Both the position numbers and the translations under genes were made by a program. A stretch of DNA of 64,000 bases from Labilibaculum sp. DW002 (GTDB lineage Bacteria; Bacteroidota; Bacteroidia; Bacteroidales; Marinifilaceae). The notes under the pieces were generated by a model. It worked only from the letters and a program-made list of their open reading frames with translations. It was not told where the DNA came from and searched no databases. Location: contig NZ_JAKJSC010000003.1 of the NCBI RefSeq assembly GCF_029029525.1, positions 62,001 through 126,000 on the forward strand, given 5' to 3'. Of this stretch, positions 16,171 to 26,505 are shown in pieces. The first letter of the stretch is position 1, and the number at the start of each line of letters is the position of its first letter.

Positions 16171-17712
16171 TTACTGAATTCTAAATGAAATTGTAGGCAA
16201 GTTTCTAGTCACTTTATCAGGACCAACAGCCTTAATATCTTCAATATATAATTTCTGATTTCTTTTTAAATTTCTAAACATCCTAATTTGTTCTGGAGTA
16301 AATACGTCAGAACGAGATGATTGATCAACCGTAAAGCCTTTAACAATGGTTGAAACGGTAAAGCCAGTAATTTTAAAAGTTAAATCAAAATCAAACTGAT
16401 CCATAACTGCATCAACTCCAGTTTGAGCTAAAAGTAAGTTTTTCTTTATTTTTCCGCCGCTTAAATCAGCAACTTTAGCGATAGGATCTGGAATTGGTTT
16501 CACTCTAAATTTAACCTTACGTAAAGGTCGCCAACCATCCTCAAATTGAGCTTCAACGCTAACTAGTGCATCTCTAAAGGCAACTGTTGGTTTAGCAATA
16601 TAGCTATTCCCTTTTTTTATTAGCTTTCCATTCGTCATCGTTGCACGAACTCTATCGGAAGAAAATCCAGGAGCTGAAACGCTTACAGGATTATCAACAC
16701 CTACGTAGAAAACATTCATTTTTGTTGCAGATACTACCACATTTGGTTCTGCTACAATATAAGTAGACTCAAACGGATAATCCTTTTCAATACCAGATGG
16801 ACTTCTGTAGGTAATAATTCCACCCCATTTCATTTCACCTACTTTATCAGCTTTTGCTTCGTAAATTCCTCTTCCATCTTCAAAATCTGAAATTGGTCCT
16901 CTACGGTCTATAACAATTTTAGGATTTTGTGTTGTATCAATAGCTGCTAAAAATACTTGAGCTTCGTATTTATCACCCTTTAAAATATAACTTGATGGTG
17001 CGAAAACCTCAGCTCTTAATTTATTGAACTTAAAAGATTCTGCTTCAATTTGGTTAAATAAATAACTTACCACATCAGATTCGGTACTTCGAATGTCTGT
17101 TTGAATCTTAGATAAAAGAGTTACAGCACCAATTAATGGAGTGTGAGAAAACTGTTTTGATTCCCACGAATAATTAGGATCACCTTTTTTATTTTTTGCA
17201 GGCTTTTCTGTATTCAAAGTTTTCTCTATTGCATGACGAAGAGTTGAATCTTCAACATGACGCAACATCAATTCACGATACGATTGAATAAATTCTTTTA
17301 ATTTTTTGCCTTGTCCACCAACGATCATTATTTCAGGAGGAACATCAAGATTATCTTTACTGCTGATGTTCGCCATATCATAGTCTTCACCATCAGCTCG
17401 CTTTACAATACGTTCTTTTAATTCAGATATAAAAATGGTTAATTCATCAGACTTCACTCGAATACTATCTGCTAGATTCCAAGCTTCCTGTACTTTTGCT
17501 GGATTTGCTTCTAATGCAATTCTGAAGGCATCATATTTGGTTTGGTTCTTCTCTTCAAAAGTTCGAACAGTTTTTGCTAAACCATTATCGATAATAGTAA
17601 AAGCATCCAATACCTCATTTGATACATTTATTGCCAACATTGCTGTCAGGAATAAATACATCATTCCGATCATTTTCTGCCTTGGTGTTTCTTTACAATT
17701 CGATGCTCCCAT
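16171..17712 (-). CDS. gldM: Gliding motility/type IX secretion motor protein GldM
   Basis: 513 residues, normal for the family. The N terminus MGASNCKETPRQKMIGMMYL is followed by a single membrane helix (LFLTAMLAINVSNEVLDAF) that contains no charged break. A helical periplasmic domain follows (about 40-220) and then three Ig-like domains to the C terminus (VVSATKMNVFYVGVDNPVSV near 315). GldM dimers join five GldL subunits to form the proton-driven motor and span the periplasm to touch the GldK/GldN ring. It lies 23 bases after gldL. Confidence 0.96.
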   Translation of the reverse strand: MGASNCKETPRQKMIGMMYLFLTAMLAINVSNEVLDAFTIIDNGLAKTVRTFEEKNQTKYDAFRIALEANPAKVQEAWNLADSIRVKSDELTIFISELKERIVKRADGEDYDMANISSKDNLDVPPEIMIVGGQGKKLKEFIQSYRELMLRHVEDSTLRHAIEKTLNTEKPAKNKKGDPNYSWESKQFSHTPLIGAVTLLSKIQTDIRSTESDVVSYLFNQIEAESFKFNKLRAEVFAPSSYILKGDKYEAQVFLAAIDTTQNPKIVIDRRGPISDFEDGRGIYEAKADKVGEMKWGGIITYRSPSGIEKDYPFESTYIVAEPNVVVSATKMNVFYVGVDNPVSVSAPGFSSDRVRATMTNGKLIKKGNSYIAKPTVAFRDALVSVEAQFEDGWRPLRKVKFRVKPIPDPIAKVADLSGGKIKKNLLLAQTGVDAVMDQFDFDLTFKITGFTVSTIVKGFTVDQSSRSDVFTPEQIRMFRNLKRNQKLYIEDIKAVGPDKVTRNLPTISFRIQ

Positions 17713-17735
17713 ATTAGCTTAGCTTGACAGTTAAA

Positions 17736-18683
17736 TTAATTTTTCTTCTTTACATCCATCGCGCTTAGCATATTACCATAAATGGTATTTAATGCCGCAA
17801 GGTTTTCGTTTAACTGTTCTGTCTCTTTCTTGTAAGCTTGTGCGTTTTGCAATGTTGCGGTAAGCGTTTCCAATACCTTATCTAAATCTTCGTGAACAGT
17901 TTTAGAATTGTTCATTTGCTCATTTCCTTGTTTCAATTGCAATTCATAAACTGCATTCAAAGAAGAAAGGTTGTTATTTAATGATTCCATAGAACCATTG
18001 AAAGAGCTGCTATTTTCAGAAATTTTACCAAAATCAGTTTGTAAGGATTTGTCAATATTTTGGTACGATTCAATTAATTTATTTCCAGACTCGTCCACTT
18101 TACTTGCAAAACCTTGACTTGAAGTAGCTACTGTGTTAGCAGTTTCTTGGTAAGAATTGCTAAGCTTTTGAGCTGATTCTGCTAATTCTTGAGTAGACTC
18201 TGCATATTTGTTAGAGAATTGTCCAACAGATTCAGAAGCACTTTGCAGGCTTTGAATGTATCCGTTAGTCACAACTGCTGCTTCAGAAAGATTAGAAAGA
18301 TTGTCGGCAGCATTGGTTAGTTTTGCTAGCCCCTGACTTAAATTTGAAATCTTATCAGGCTCAACACTCATCTTTTCTAATAAAGATTGTAGTTGCTCTA
18401 ATCCTTCAACTTGTACACCTCCACCAGCTCTTTCTCTTGGTTCTAGACCAATTAGTTCGGGATACACCAAGCTCCAGTCTGGTTGTTCGTGTGGAGGCTC
18501 AAATGCCGAGAAGAAAAAGATGATAGCTTCTACAGTCATACCGACAGTAAGAAGTTCTCCAGCGTATGGATAATGCTGAATTTTAAATAGTGCTCCAATC
18601 AAAACTACGGAAGCACCCCAACCGTACACGTAGCCCATAAATCTTTTCCACCTTGGTGATTCAACTAATTCGGTAATATTCAT
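17736..18683 (-). CDS. gldL: Gliding motility/type IX secretion motor protein GldL
   Basis: 315 residues. Two membrane helices at the N terminus (RFMGYVYGWGASVVLIGALF and ELLTVGMTVEAIIFFFSAFE) match GldL. The second carries the conserved glutamate (in TVEAIIFF) thought to take part in proton flow. A long cytoplasmic tail with Ser/Ala/Gln-rich coiled coil (about 110-310) follows. It is the stator subunit of the GldL5-GldM2 motor. It lies 50 bases after gldK, ahead of gldM. Confidence 0.96.
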   Translation of the reverse strand: MNITELVESPRWKRFMGYVYGWGASVVLIGALFKIQHYPYAGELLTVGMTVEAIIFFFSAFEPPHEQPDWSLVYPELIGLEPRERAGGGVQVEGLEQLQSLLEKMSVEPDKISNLSQGLAKLTNAADNLSNLSEAAVVTNGYIQSLQSASESVGQFSNKYAESTQELAESAQKLSNSYQETANTVATSSQGFASKVDESGNKLIESYQNIDKSLQTDFGKISENSSSFNGSMESLNNNLSSLNAVYELQLKQGNEQMNNSKTVHEDLDKVLETLTATLQNAQAYKKETEQLNENLAALNTIYGNMLSAMDVKKKN

Positions 18684-18733
18684 GATCTGATTGTTTGAAT
18701 AAGGTCTAAAATAAATAGTATACTGGTAAAATG

Positions 18734-20068
18734 TTATTTACCTAAATGAGTTCTAACACAACGGAAACCAATATAAGATTTAGCAGTGTCCTGATATTCA
18801 TATGTTCTGGTTGCACATTGTAAATAATATCCTATGTCTTTCCAAGATCCACCTCTAACAACTTTTCTTTTTAAAGCTGGAGGGTCACTTGGCAAAGCAT
18901 TGTACTGATAATTTGGATTCATATCATGAGTGAAGCTATAAGCAGATTCTGCATATACCGCAGAAGTCCACTCCGCTACATTACCTGCCATATCGTAAAG
19001 TCCATACCCATTAGGTTCATAGGTACCAACCGGTAAAGTAACCAAACCTCCATCGTCTACATAGTTTCCTCGTAATGGTTTGAAATTAGCTAAGAAACAC
19101 CCTTTCTCGTTACGAGTATAATCTCCTCCCCAAGGGTATAAGTTCAAAGAAATACCTCCACGAGCTGCATATTCCCACTCTGTCTCTGTTGGCAAACGAT
19201 ATTCAGGAACATCAGGTTTTCCATTTCTTCGAAGAGCAGAATTGTGAAATTCCGTTCTCCAACGACAGAAAGCACGAGCTTGCTTCCAACTTACGCCCAC
19301 AACAGGATATTCATCGAAAGATGGGTGCCAGAAATATTGTTCAGCCAATGGCTCATTATAAGAATATGTGAAATCGTGAATCCAAGCTAAAGTGTCAGGA
19401 TAAATATTCAATGTTTCTTTAATGATGAAAGAGGATCTGTCTTCTATACTCTGACGTCCACCTTGGTAATCATCTACCAAACCTTCGTATTCACCTGTTT
19501 CGCTATTGTAACGATTCGATTTTTTTGCAGCTTGTTGCAAATCCACCCATTCGTATTGGTACTTTAACTTACGCGAATCAATTTCTTTATTTCTGAAAAA
19601 TCTTTCATGAGCTGGTAAATACATCTCTTCTAGAATTTCAGTGTATTCTTCGTTATCCCATTCTAATCTTTCATCCCAATTGATAAAAGGAGGGTCGATA
19701 GGATTACCATTTTCATCTTCTGCAATTAGAAATTCTTCAAATTGTTGACCTAAAAGTTCGCGAGCAATTGAATCTCTAACCCAATTTACAAACTGACGGT
19801 ATTCATTATTCGTAATTTCCGTTTCGTCCATCCAAAAAGACTCAACAGATACGGTCTTGGCAGTAGCATTAAGTGCCCATGCTACATCCTGATCATTAGG
19901 TCCGACAGTAAAGCTTCCGCGAGGAATTAATACCATTCCATATGGTTTTGGTTCAAACCATTTTCCTCTTTGACCCGCACCAATAAGTTCTCCGTTTCCA
20001 GTGTTTTTTCCACAACTGGACAAGAACAATAAAACAATTACACAAAGTGTTGTAAGTAGTTTATTCAT
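18734..20068 (-). CDS. gldK: Gliding motility lipoprotein GldK
   Basis: 444 residues from the ATG at 20068, which starts an ideal lipoprotein signal: MNKLLTTLCVIVLLFLSSC with Cys19. The frame upstream to 20107 adds a non-signal extension and is not used. The rest is a formylglycine-generating-enzyme-like (FGE-sulfatase) fold. Seen: GMVLIPRGSFTVGPND, WMDETEITNNEYRQFV, RLPTETEWEYAARGG, GLYDMAGNVAEW and VRGGSWKD at the end. GldK is not a sulfatase activator; it is the lipoprotein of the periplasmic ring with GldN. It is second in the row after porP. Confidence 0.95.
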   Translation of the reverse strand: MNKLLTTLCVIVLLFLSSCGKNTGNGELIGAGQRGKWFEPKPYGMVLIPRGSFTVGPNDQDVAWALNATAKTVSVESFWMDETEITNNEYRQFVNWVRDSIARELLGQQFEEFLIAEDENGNPIDPPFINWDERLEWDNEEYTEILEEMYLPAHERFFRNKEIDSRKLKYQYEWVDLQQAAKKSNRYNSETGEYEGLVDDYQGGRQSIEDRSSFIIKETLNIYPDTLAWIHDFTYSYNEPLAEQYFWHPSFDEYPVVGVSWKQARAFCRWRTEFHNSALRRNGKPDVPEYRLPTETEWEYAARGGISLNLYPWGGDYTRNEKGCFLANFKPLRGNYVDDGGLVTLPVGTYEPNGYGLYDMAGNVAEWTSAVYAESAYSFTHDMNPNYQYNALPSDPPALKRKVVRGGSWKDIGYYLQCATRTYEYQDTAKSYIGFRCVRTHLGK

Positions 20069-20113
20069 AGTGGTTTTATAAATTATGCAACTTGCATAGA
20101 TTTTCAAATGTTA

Positions 20114-21046
20114 TTACAAAAATCGAATACTCTTATATTTTTGATTTCGACGTTCCAATTTAGTATTAAATCGGTAAGCCAATAAAAACTCGTGCGATCC
20201 CTTCGCAATCTTCGATGTGGAAATATCATAAGCATATCCAATTTGAATTCCATTATTGAATAATACTCCTAACATTCCAACAATGGCATCATCAACCCTA
20301 TATGAAACGCCTCCCCAAATCCTTTTATTGTATCTGATGTTAGTATTTAAATCAAACTGAGATACAACAGCGTCGGTTTTATAAAATATCGAGGGTAAAA
20401 TTTCCCACGATTCGTTTAGTTCGTATCGATATCCTGCCATTCCATAATAATGACGTGCAAGATAAGTTTCGACAGTTTCGTTATAACCAATATTTGGTTT
20501 GTTTAAATGACTTACGGATGTTCCGACATAAAAGTTATTGGTATGATAATAAAATCCCAATCCTAAATCAAAAACAAGTTTGCTGTCATCAATATTTCCA
20601 GCTCCCAAATCATCTTCAGCACTAACAAAACCGTCTCCTGTTGGCACAAACCATTCACCTTTAAGTGAATTGTTCTGAAACCCGACACTTACTCCAATAT
20701 TTAAAGAACCTGTACTTATTTTTTTCTGATATGCATAACTAAAACGCATTGCAGTATTCTTTTCAAAGCCTAACTTGTCACTTAATATGGTTAAACCGAT
20801 CCCATGATCAGCACCCATAAATGATATAGGAGTGCTTACATTAACAACGGTACTAACTGGTGCATTATCGAATCCAACCCATTGTTGACGATTAATTGCT
20901 GACACCAGAATATCTTCCTCAGATCCTGCAAAAGCAGGGTTTACAGAAAGAATGTTGAACATGTTTTGACTAAACTGTGGATCTTGCTGAGCTTTAGCTA
21001 GTAAAGATGAGCAAGCCAATAATATGAAGAAAATAAATTTTTTCAT
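20114..21046 (-). CDS. porP: PorP/SprF family type IX secretion outer membrane protein
   Basis: 310 residues with a signal peptide (MKKFIFFILLACSSLLAKAQ) followed by DPQFSQNMFNILSVNPAFAG, the family's hallmark N terminus. It is predicted to be a beta barrel like FadL/OmpP1 proteins. PorP-type proteins interact with PorK/GldK and the machine's peptidoglycan-binding protein. The gene stands 45 bases before the gldK start, in the standard order for this locus. Many Bacteroidota have several paralogues (SprF); this copy is assigned to the core locus because of its position. Confidence 0.93.
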   Translation of the reverse strand: MKKFIFFILLACSSLLAKAQQDPQFSQNMFNILSVNPAFAGSEEDILVSAINRQQWVGFDNAPVSTVVNVSTPISFMGADHGIGLTILSDKLGFEKNTAMRFSYAYQKKISTGSLNIGVSVGFQNNSLKGEWFVPTGDGFVSAEDDLGAGNIDDSKLVFDLGLGFYYHTNNFYVGTSVSHLNKPNIGYNETVETYLARHYYGMAGYRYELNESWEILPSIFYKTDAVVSQFDLNTNIRYNKRIWGGVSYRVDDAIVGMLGVLFNNGIQIGYAYDISTSKIAKGSHEFLLAYRFNTKLERRNQKYKSIRFL

Positions 21047-21422
21047 GTAAAATATTATGGTTCAGTTAATGCCAAAAACTATGAGGAGTAAAGTAAATAA
21101 AAATAAATGTTCCTTACAAGTTTTATCAGAGGTTCAGCCCCATTAGTCATTATTTTTTATGTTTCCATGCAAAACTTAATTTCTATCTGTCTAACATTAA
21201 ATTAAATAACACAAGATCAGACTTCTTAGAAAAACAGTGTGATCAGTTATTTTAACGTAATTCTTATTTACGATGGTTTTATTGTTTTGTTAAGGATTTT
21301 TGAAATTTTTCTTGTAAAGTAAACAATAATTTGTAATTATATGATGATAGGGAGTAAAAGAATGGTAATAAAAAAGGGCTATCTACATTTATAGATAGCC
21401 CTTAATTTTTTTTTAAGTTTTT
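21047..21422. other. 376-base intergenic region upstream of porP
   Basis: No open frame of interest. It holds the topA terminator (21371-21401) and must hold the promoter of the porP-gldKLMN row, but I could not find a clear TANNTTTG element on the minus strand. AT-rich, no repeats noted. Confidence 0.6.
21371..21401 (-). terminator. Terminator of topA
   Basis: GGGCTATCTA (21376-21385) pairs perfectly with TAGATAGCCC (21392-21401). On the minus strand it is followed by TTTTTATT. It stands about 20 bases past the topA stop. Confidence 0.85.
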
Positions 21423-23852
21423 TTATTTTTTAGCCGTGCTTGTTTTCTTTTTGGCTGTTGTTGTCTTCTTTTTAGTTGTTGTTGCTTTCTTTTTAGCTGG
21501 TGCTTTTTTCTTCGCAGGTGCTTTTTTAGCAACTTTACTAGTCTTCTTTTTAGGTGCTGACTTAATTATCTTTAGGCAATCTTCATAGCTGAGTGTCTTA
21601 GGATCTTCAATATCCTTAGCCAATCTGTAATTTTCTTTTTGATAAGATATATATGGTCCCCAACGCCCATTCAGAATCTGAAGCTCAGCATCCTCTTCAA
21701 ATGATTTAATATGTTTCAAACGATCCTTTTCACGCTTCTCTTCAACCAACACAATAGCACGCTCCAAATCAATGGTCATCGGATCATCAACATCTTTGTG
21801 TAAGGATGCAAATTTACCGTCATGACGGACATAAGGTCCAAATCGACCAATCGCAACCACAACTTTCTTATCTTCATAAAGACCTAGATCTCTTGGTAAC
21901 TTAAATAAATCTATTGCTTCCTCCAGCGTAATAGTTTCAAGATGCTGTCCTGTTCTTAAGCTGGCAAATTTAGGTTTCTCTTCATCCCCTTCGGCACTTT
22001 CTCCAAGCTGAGCCATTGGACCGTAACGACCAATACGTACAAGAATAACTTTTCCTGTTTTAGGATCGTTGCCTAAAATCCTCTCACCTGTCTCTCTTTC
22101 AGACTCTTCGAGTGTTTTCTCAACGTTGGCATGGAACGGATGGTAAAATTTACCAATCATTTCTTGCCATACCATTTTACCAACTGCAATCTCATCAAAT
22201 TCCTTTTCTACTTCAGCAGTAAAATTGTAATTCATGATATTTGAGAAATGCTTTATTAAGAAATCTGTAACAACCATTCCAATGTCCGATGGAAATAGTT
22301 TTTTGTTTTCAGCTCCTGTATTTTGTATTAAAGTCTCTTCTTCGATAGCATCATCAATCAAATTAAGAACTTCGTACTGACGTTGAACACCATCACGCGA
22401 TTCTTTAACCACATAACCTCGATTTTGAACCGTTGTAATAGTTGGTGCGTATGTTGATGGACGTCCAATGCCCAAGTCTTCCAACTTCTTTACTAAACTT
22501 GCCTCAGTAAATCGTGGTGGACGATGTGTAAAGTTTTGAACCGCCTTAACAAACTCGCTTTCCAATTTATCACCAACATTAACTTGCGGAAGAAGAGATT
22601 GCTCTTGCTTCTGTTCTTCGTCGTCAGTTGATTCTAAGTAAACTTTAAGAAAACCTTCAAACTTAATCATCTCACCAGTTGCAACGAATTTTTCCTCGTT
22701 GGTTGAAATATTAATTTTGATATTCGTTTTCTCAAGCTTTGCATCACTCATTTGTGAAGCAATCGTACGTTTCCAAATCAAATCGTAAAGACGCTTCTCA
22801 TTCGATTCACCCTCTACTTTGTGCTTATTAAGATATGTAGGGCGAATGGCCTCGTGAGCTTCCTGCGCACCCTTACTCTTCGTACTGTATTTTCTGATTT
22901 TCACATAGTCAGCACCATGCAAACGTGTAATTTCTTCTTTAGCCGTATTCAATGCAGTCTCAGATAGATTTACCGAGTCTGTTCTCATATAAGTAATATT
23001 TCCCGCCTCGTACAAACGCTGAGCTACTGTCATGGTTTGAGAAACAGAGAAACCTAACTTACGACTGGCTTCCTGCTGTAGTGTTGATGTTGTAAAAGGT
23101 GCAGCTGGTTTTCTTAAAGATGGTTTCTTTACGATATCATCAATATGATATTCTGCATTCTTACAACTAGTAAGGAAATCAAGAGTTTCTTCTTTTGTCG
23201 AAAATCGTTTTGGAAGTTCGGCCTTTAAAGTTTTTTCAACTCCTTTTTCATCAGTAATAGTAAATTGAGCAATAACTTTAAAGAAAGACTCAGACTCGAA
23301 AGAAATAATTTCTCTTTCTCTTTCAACAATTAATCGTACTGCTACAGATTGAACACGACCTGCTGACAATGATGGCTTCACTTTTTTCCACAACACCGGG
23401 GAAATTTCAAAACCAACCAATCTGTCAAGAATTCGTCTTGCCTGCTGCGCATTAACCAAATTATCATCAATCTGACGTGGATTTTCTACCGCATTCAGAA
23501 TTGCATCTTTGGTAATCTCGTGAAAAACAATACGTTTTGTTTTCTCTTTCTTTAATTTAAGTTCCTCAAACAAGTGCCAGGCAATAGCCTCTCCCTCGCG
23601 GTCCTCATCGGAAGCGATCCATACTGTCTCTGCTTCTTTCGCCAACTTCTTCAGTTCAGTTACAACCTTTTTTTTGTCCGTCGAAACAATATATTTAGGT
23701 GTAAAGTTGTTTTTGATATCAATACCAAAATCTTTCTTATCAAGATCTCTAATATGTCCAAAACTGGACTTTACAAGAAAACTATCACCTAAAAACTTTT
23801 CAATTGTTTTTGCCTTTGCAGGGGACTCAACAATAACTAAATTCTCTACCAT
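21423..23852 (-). CDS. topA: DNA topoisomerase I (type IA)
   Basis: 809 residues. Toprim domain at the N terminus (LVIVESPAKAKTIEKFLG, then WIASDEDREGEAIAWHL). The active-site Tyr288 lies in ITYMRTDSVNLS. The gate is complete, including EAHEAIRPTYL and GIGRPSTYAPTI. At the C terminus there are Topo_C repeats (GRYGPMAQLGE, GRFGPYVRHDGKFASL, GRWGPYISYQKENYRL). A lysine/alanine-rich tail of about 45 residues (APAKKKAPAKKK, TTAKKKTS) replaces the zinc fingers of the E. coli enzyme. It relaxes negative supercoils. The tail resembles histone-H1-like basic tails and probably binds DNA. It is single, with its own terminator. Confidence 0.97.
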   Translation of the reverse strand: MVENLVIVESPAKAKTIEKFLGDSFLVKSSFGHIRDLDKKDFGIDIKNNFTPKYIVSTDKKKVVTELKKLAKEAETVWIASDEDREGEAIAWHLFEELKLKKEKTKRIVFHEITKDAILNAVENPRQIDDNLVNAQQARRILDRLVGFEISPVLWKKVKPSLSAGRVQSVAVRLIVEREREIISFESESFFKVIAQFTITDEKGVEKTLKAELPKRFSTKEETLDFLTSCKNAEYHIDDIVKKPSLRKPAAPFTTSTLQQEASRKLGFSVSQTMTVAQRLYEAGNITYMRTDSVNLSETALNTAKEEITRLHGADYVKIRKYSTKSKGAQEAHEAIRPTYLNKHKVEGESNEKRLYDLIWKRTIASQMSDAKLEKTNIKINISTNEEKFVATGEMIKFEGFLKVYLESTDDEEQKQEQSLLPQVNVGDKLESEFVKAVQNFTHRPPRFTEASLVKKLEDLGIGRPSTYAPTITTVQNRGYVVKESRDGVQRQYEVLNLIDDAIEEETLIQNTGAENKKLFPSDIGMVVTDFLIKHFSNIMNYNFTAEVEKEFDEIAVGKMVWQEMIGKFYHPFHANVEKTLEESERETGERILGNDPKTGKVILVRIGRYGPMAQLGESAEGDEEKPKFASLRTGQHLETITLEEAIDLFKLPRDLGLYEDKKVVVAIGRFGPYVRHDGKFASLHKDVDDPMTIDLERAIVLVEEKREKDRLKHIKSFEEDAELQILNGRWGPYISYQKENYRLAKDIEDPKTLSYEDCLKIIKSAPKKKTSKVAKKAPAKKKAPAKKKATTTKKKTTTAKKKTSTAKK

Positions 23853-24060
23853 CGCATCACTATTTATGGAAAATCGTGCTCTAAAATTTTGTGCAAAGTA
23901 AAAACATATGCGCCCTAAGTTCCAAATTTTATGATACTAATTTTTAAATTGCTTATTTTGGTTATCTGAAATTGATCTATATAATAAGGAGTAATATGAT
24001 GCTTATTAGTTCGAATTTTATTTGCTATTTTTACAGCACAAAATTATTAATTGGTCGATA

Positions 24061-26449
24061 ATGTTAGAAAACAATACTGAGTTAAACTCAAATTTAGAAC
24101 AAGAACCGAAATCACAATTGCAGCGCTTTAAAAAAGCGTTAATTATATTCTGGGCAATTTTTGTGATTGGTGTTTTAGGAGCTGTATTATTTTTCGCTGG
24201 AGTTTCGAATGGAACTTTTGGTTTTATGCCCTCTTTTGAAGAGTTGGAGAATCCGAAAAGTAGTTTGGCTACAGAAGTTTATACTTCAGATGGAAGTTTA
24301 CTTGGAAAGTTTTATTTTCAAAATAGGTCATTTGTAAAGTATGATGAATTATCTCCTTTTTTGGTTGATGCATTGATTGCAACTGAGGATGTTCGATTCA
24401 AAGATCATTCAGGTATTGATGTTCGTGGATTGGGTCGTGTTGCCAAAGGTTTGGTTACAGGAAATCGAAATGCTGGTGGAGGTAGTACTATTTCACAACA
24501 ATTAGCAAAAATGCTTTTCCCGAGAGAAAGCTTTAGTCAAAAATTGGATATCGTTTTCCGGAAGTTCAGGGAATGGGTAATTTCTGTTAAGCTGGAGCGT
24601 AGCTATACCAAAGAGGAAATCATGACAATGTATTTTAACAAGTTTGATTTCTTAAATCTAGCGGTAGGAATTAAATCGGCATCAAATGTTTATTTTAATA
24701 CTACACCTGATTCTCTAAAAATTCACGAAGCCGCTATGCTTGTTGGTATGGCAAAAAATCCGTCGTATTTTAATCCATTAAGGAGAGCAGAATTAACTTT
24801 GAACAGAAGAAATGTGGTTTTGTCACAAATGGTTAAGTATGATTATTTAACTAAAATAGAGTATGATTCCTTAAAAAATCTTCCTTTGGGAATTGATTTT
24901 CAAAGAGTAGATCACAAAAGGGGAATGGCTCCTTATTTTAGAGAGTATCTTCGGATGTCGTTAACAGCTAAAAAGCCTGAGCGTAAAAATTATGCATCAT
25001 GGAATGTACAGCGGTTTAAACGAGATTCATTAGAATGGAAGAATAATCCATTTTTTGGATGGTGCAATAAAAATAAGAAAGCAGACGGGGAACCATACAA
25101 TATATATAAAGATGGTCTGAAGATATACACAACCATTGACTCGCGTATGCAAAAGTATGCTGAAGAAGCCGTAAAAGAGCACCTAGGTCTTGAATTTACA
25201 AAAGGCGTTTGATCGTGAGAAAGAAAACCATAAAAATCCTCCTTTTTCGGATGATTTATCAAATGAAGATGTTGAAAATAATCTGGTAACTACAATGAAA
25301 CGTAGTGAGAGGTATCGTGTTTTAAAGAAAAATGGAATGAGTATGGACTCCATTCGTTTATCTTTCAATACGCCTGCAAAGATGAAAATCTTTACTTGGA
25401 AAGGTGAGCGTGATACAATTTTATCTCCTCGAGATTCTATGCTTTATTATAAAGGTTTCCTAAGAGCCGGGTTCATGTCGATGGTACCACAAACGGGTGA
25501 GGTAAGAGCCTATGTGGGTGGACCAAACTATAAGCATTTCATGTACGATATGGTCAGCCTTGGTAAACGTCAGGTTGGTTCTATTATTAAACCGTTTTTA
25601 TATACTGTAGCTATGCAGGAAGGTTTAACACCATGTGATAAGGTTCCTAATATTGCTCAGACCTTTGATGTGGGCGATGGGACAACATGGACATCACGTA
25701 ACTCAACCAGAGCTCGATCTGGAGAAATGGTCACATTAAGATGGGGGCTTGCCAATTCTGTTAATAATATCTCAGGTTGGGTATTGAAGCAATTTAAACC
25801 TCAGGCTGTTGTTGATATGGCTAAAAAAATGGGAGTTGTAAGTAAAATTGCAGCCGTTCCATCTGTATTTTTAGGAACATCCGAAATTACTGTTCGTGAA
25901 ATGGTTGGAGCTTACGGAACCTATGCTAATAAAGGTGTTTATATCAAACCTCGTTTTATTTCGAAAATTGAAGATCATAAAGGGAATTTGATCGCTCAAT
26001 CGGTTCCAAGAAAACGAGAAGTGATGGACGAAAAAACAGCCTATTTAATGACTAACTTATTGCAAGGAGTAGTTCAAAAAGGGACTGGTGTAAGACTACG
26101 TTTTACCTATAATTTATATAATCCAATGGGTGGCAAAACGGGTACAACTCAAAATCATTCTGATGGTTGGTTCATGGGAATTACACCTGAATTAGTATCT
26201 GGAGTATGGACAGGAGCGGAAGATCGCTCGATTCATTTTGAAGGGATTAGGCAAGGACAAGGAGCGAATATGGCCTTACCAATATGGGCTTTGTACATGC
26301 AAAAGGTATATGCGGATAAAAGCATTGGTCTTACCCAAGGTGATTTTGAAAAACCTCGAGGCGTTAATATCAATTTAGATTGTAATCAGGTTTCTAATGA
26401 AAATAATAACAATGATTTAAATGAGTCTGAAGATGAAGATTTCTTTTAA
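24061..26449 (+). pseudogene. mrcA: Class A penicillin-binding protein (PBP1A type) split by one frameshift
   Basis: Two abutting frames make one bifunctional peptidoglycan synthase. Part one (24061 to the stop at 25212) has a membrane helix (about 25-47) and the GT51 glycosyltransferase domain: ATEDVRFKDHSGID with the catalytic Glu near 108, GGGSTISQQLAKMLF, and KLERSYTKEEIMTMYFNK. Part two (from 25190) has the transpeptidase with SxxK (SIIK, Ser507), SVN, and KTG (Lys692, in GGKTGTTQNHSDGW). One extra base near 25189 shifts HLG into another frame; removing it gives HLGLNLQKAFDREKE and a protein of 795 residues, normal for Bacteroidota PBP1A. No other damage is seen, so a sequencing error or a very recent mutation is likely. 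If real, it would yield a glycosyltransferase-only fragment. Confidence 0.85.
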
Positions 26450-26481
26450 ATCTAGTCGGCCAAAATAATTGGCAGTTTATC

Positions 26482-26489
26482 TAATTTTG
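26482..26489 (+). promoter_or_regulatory. -7 element (TAATTTTG) just before the riboswitch
   Basis: It matches TANNTTTG exactly and ends 16 bases before the first base of riboswitch stem P1. It would start a transcript near 26496. This suggests an independent riboswitch RNA rather than a tail of the PBP transcript. No good -33 box is seen. Confidence 0.4.
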
Positions 26490-26505
26490 ATTAAACTTGC
26501 AAAAC

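Noticed and set aside
25183-25195. Programmed ribosomal frameshift in the PBP gene
   Set aside because: No slippery sequence with a stop codon at the shift point (as in prfB), no strong downstream structure seen, and no precedent in this family. A mutation or sequencing error is simpler.
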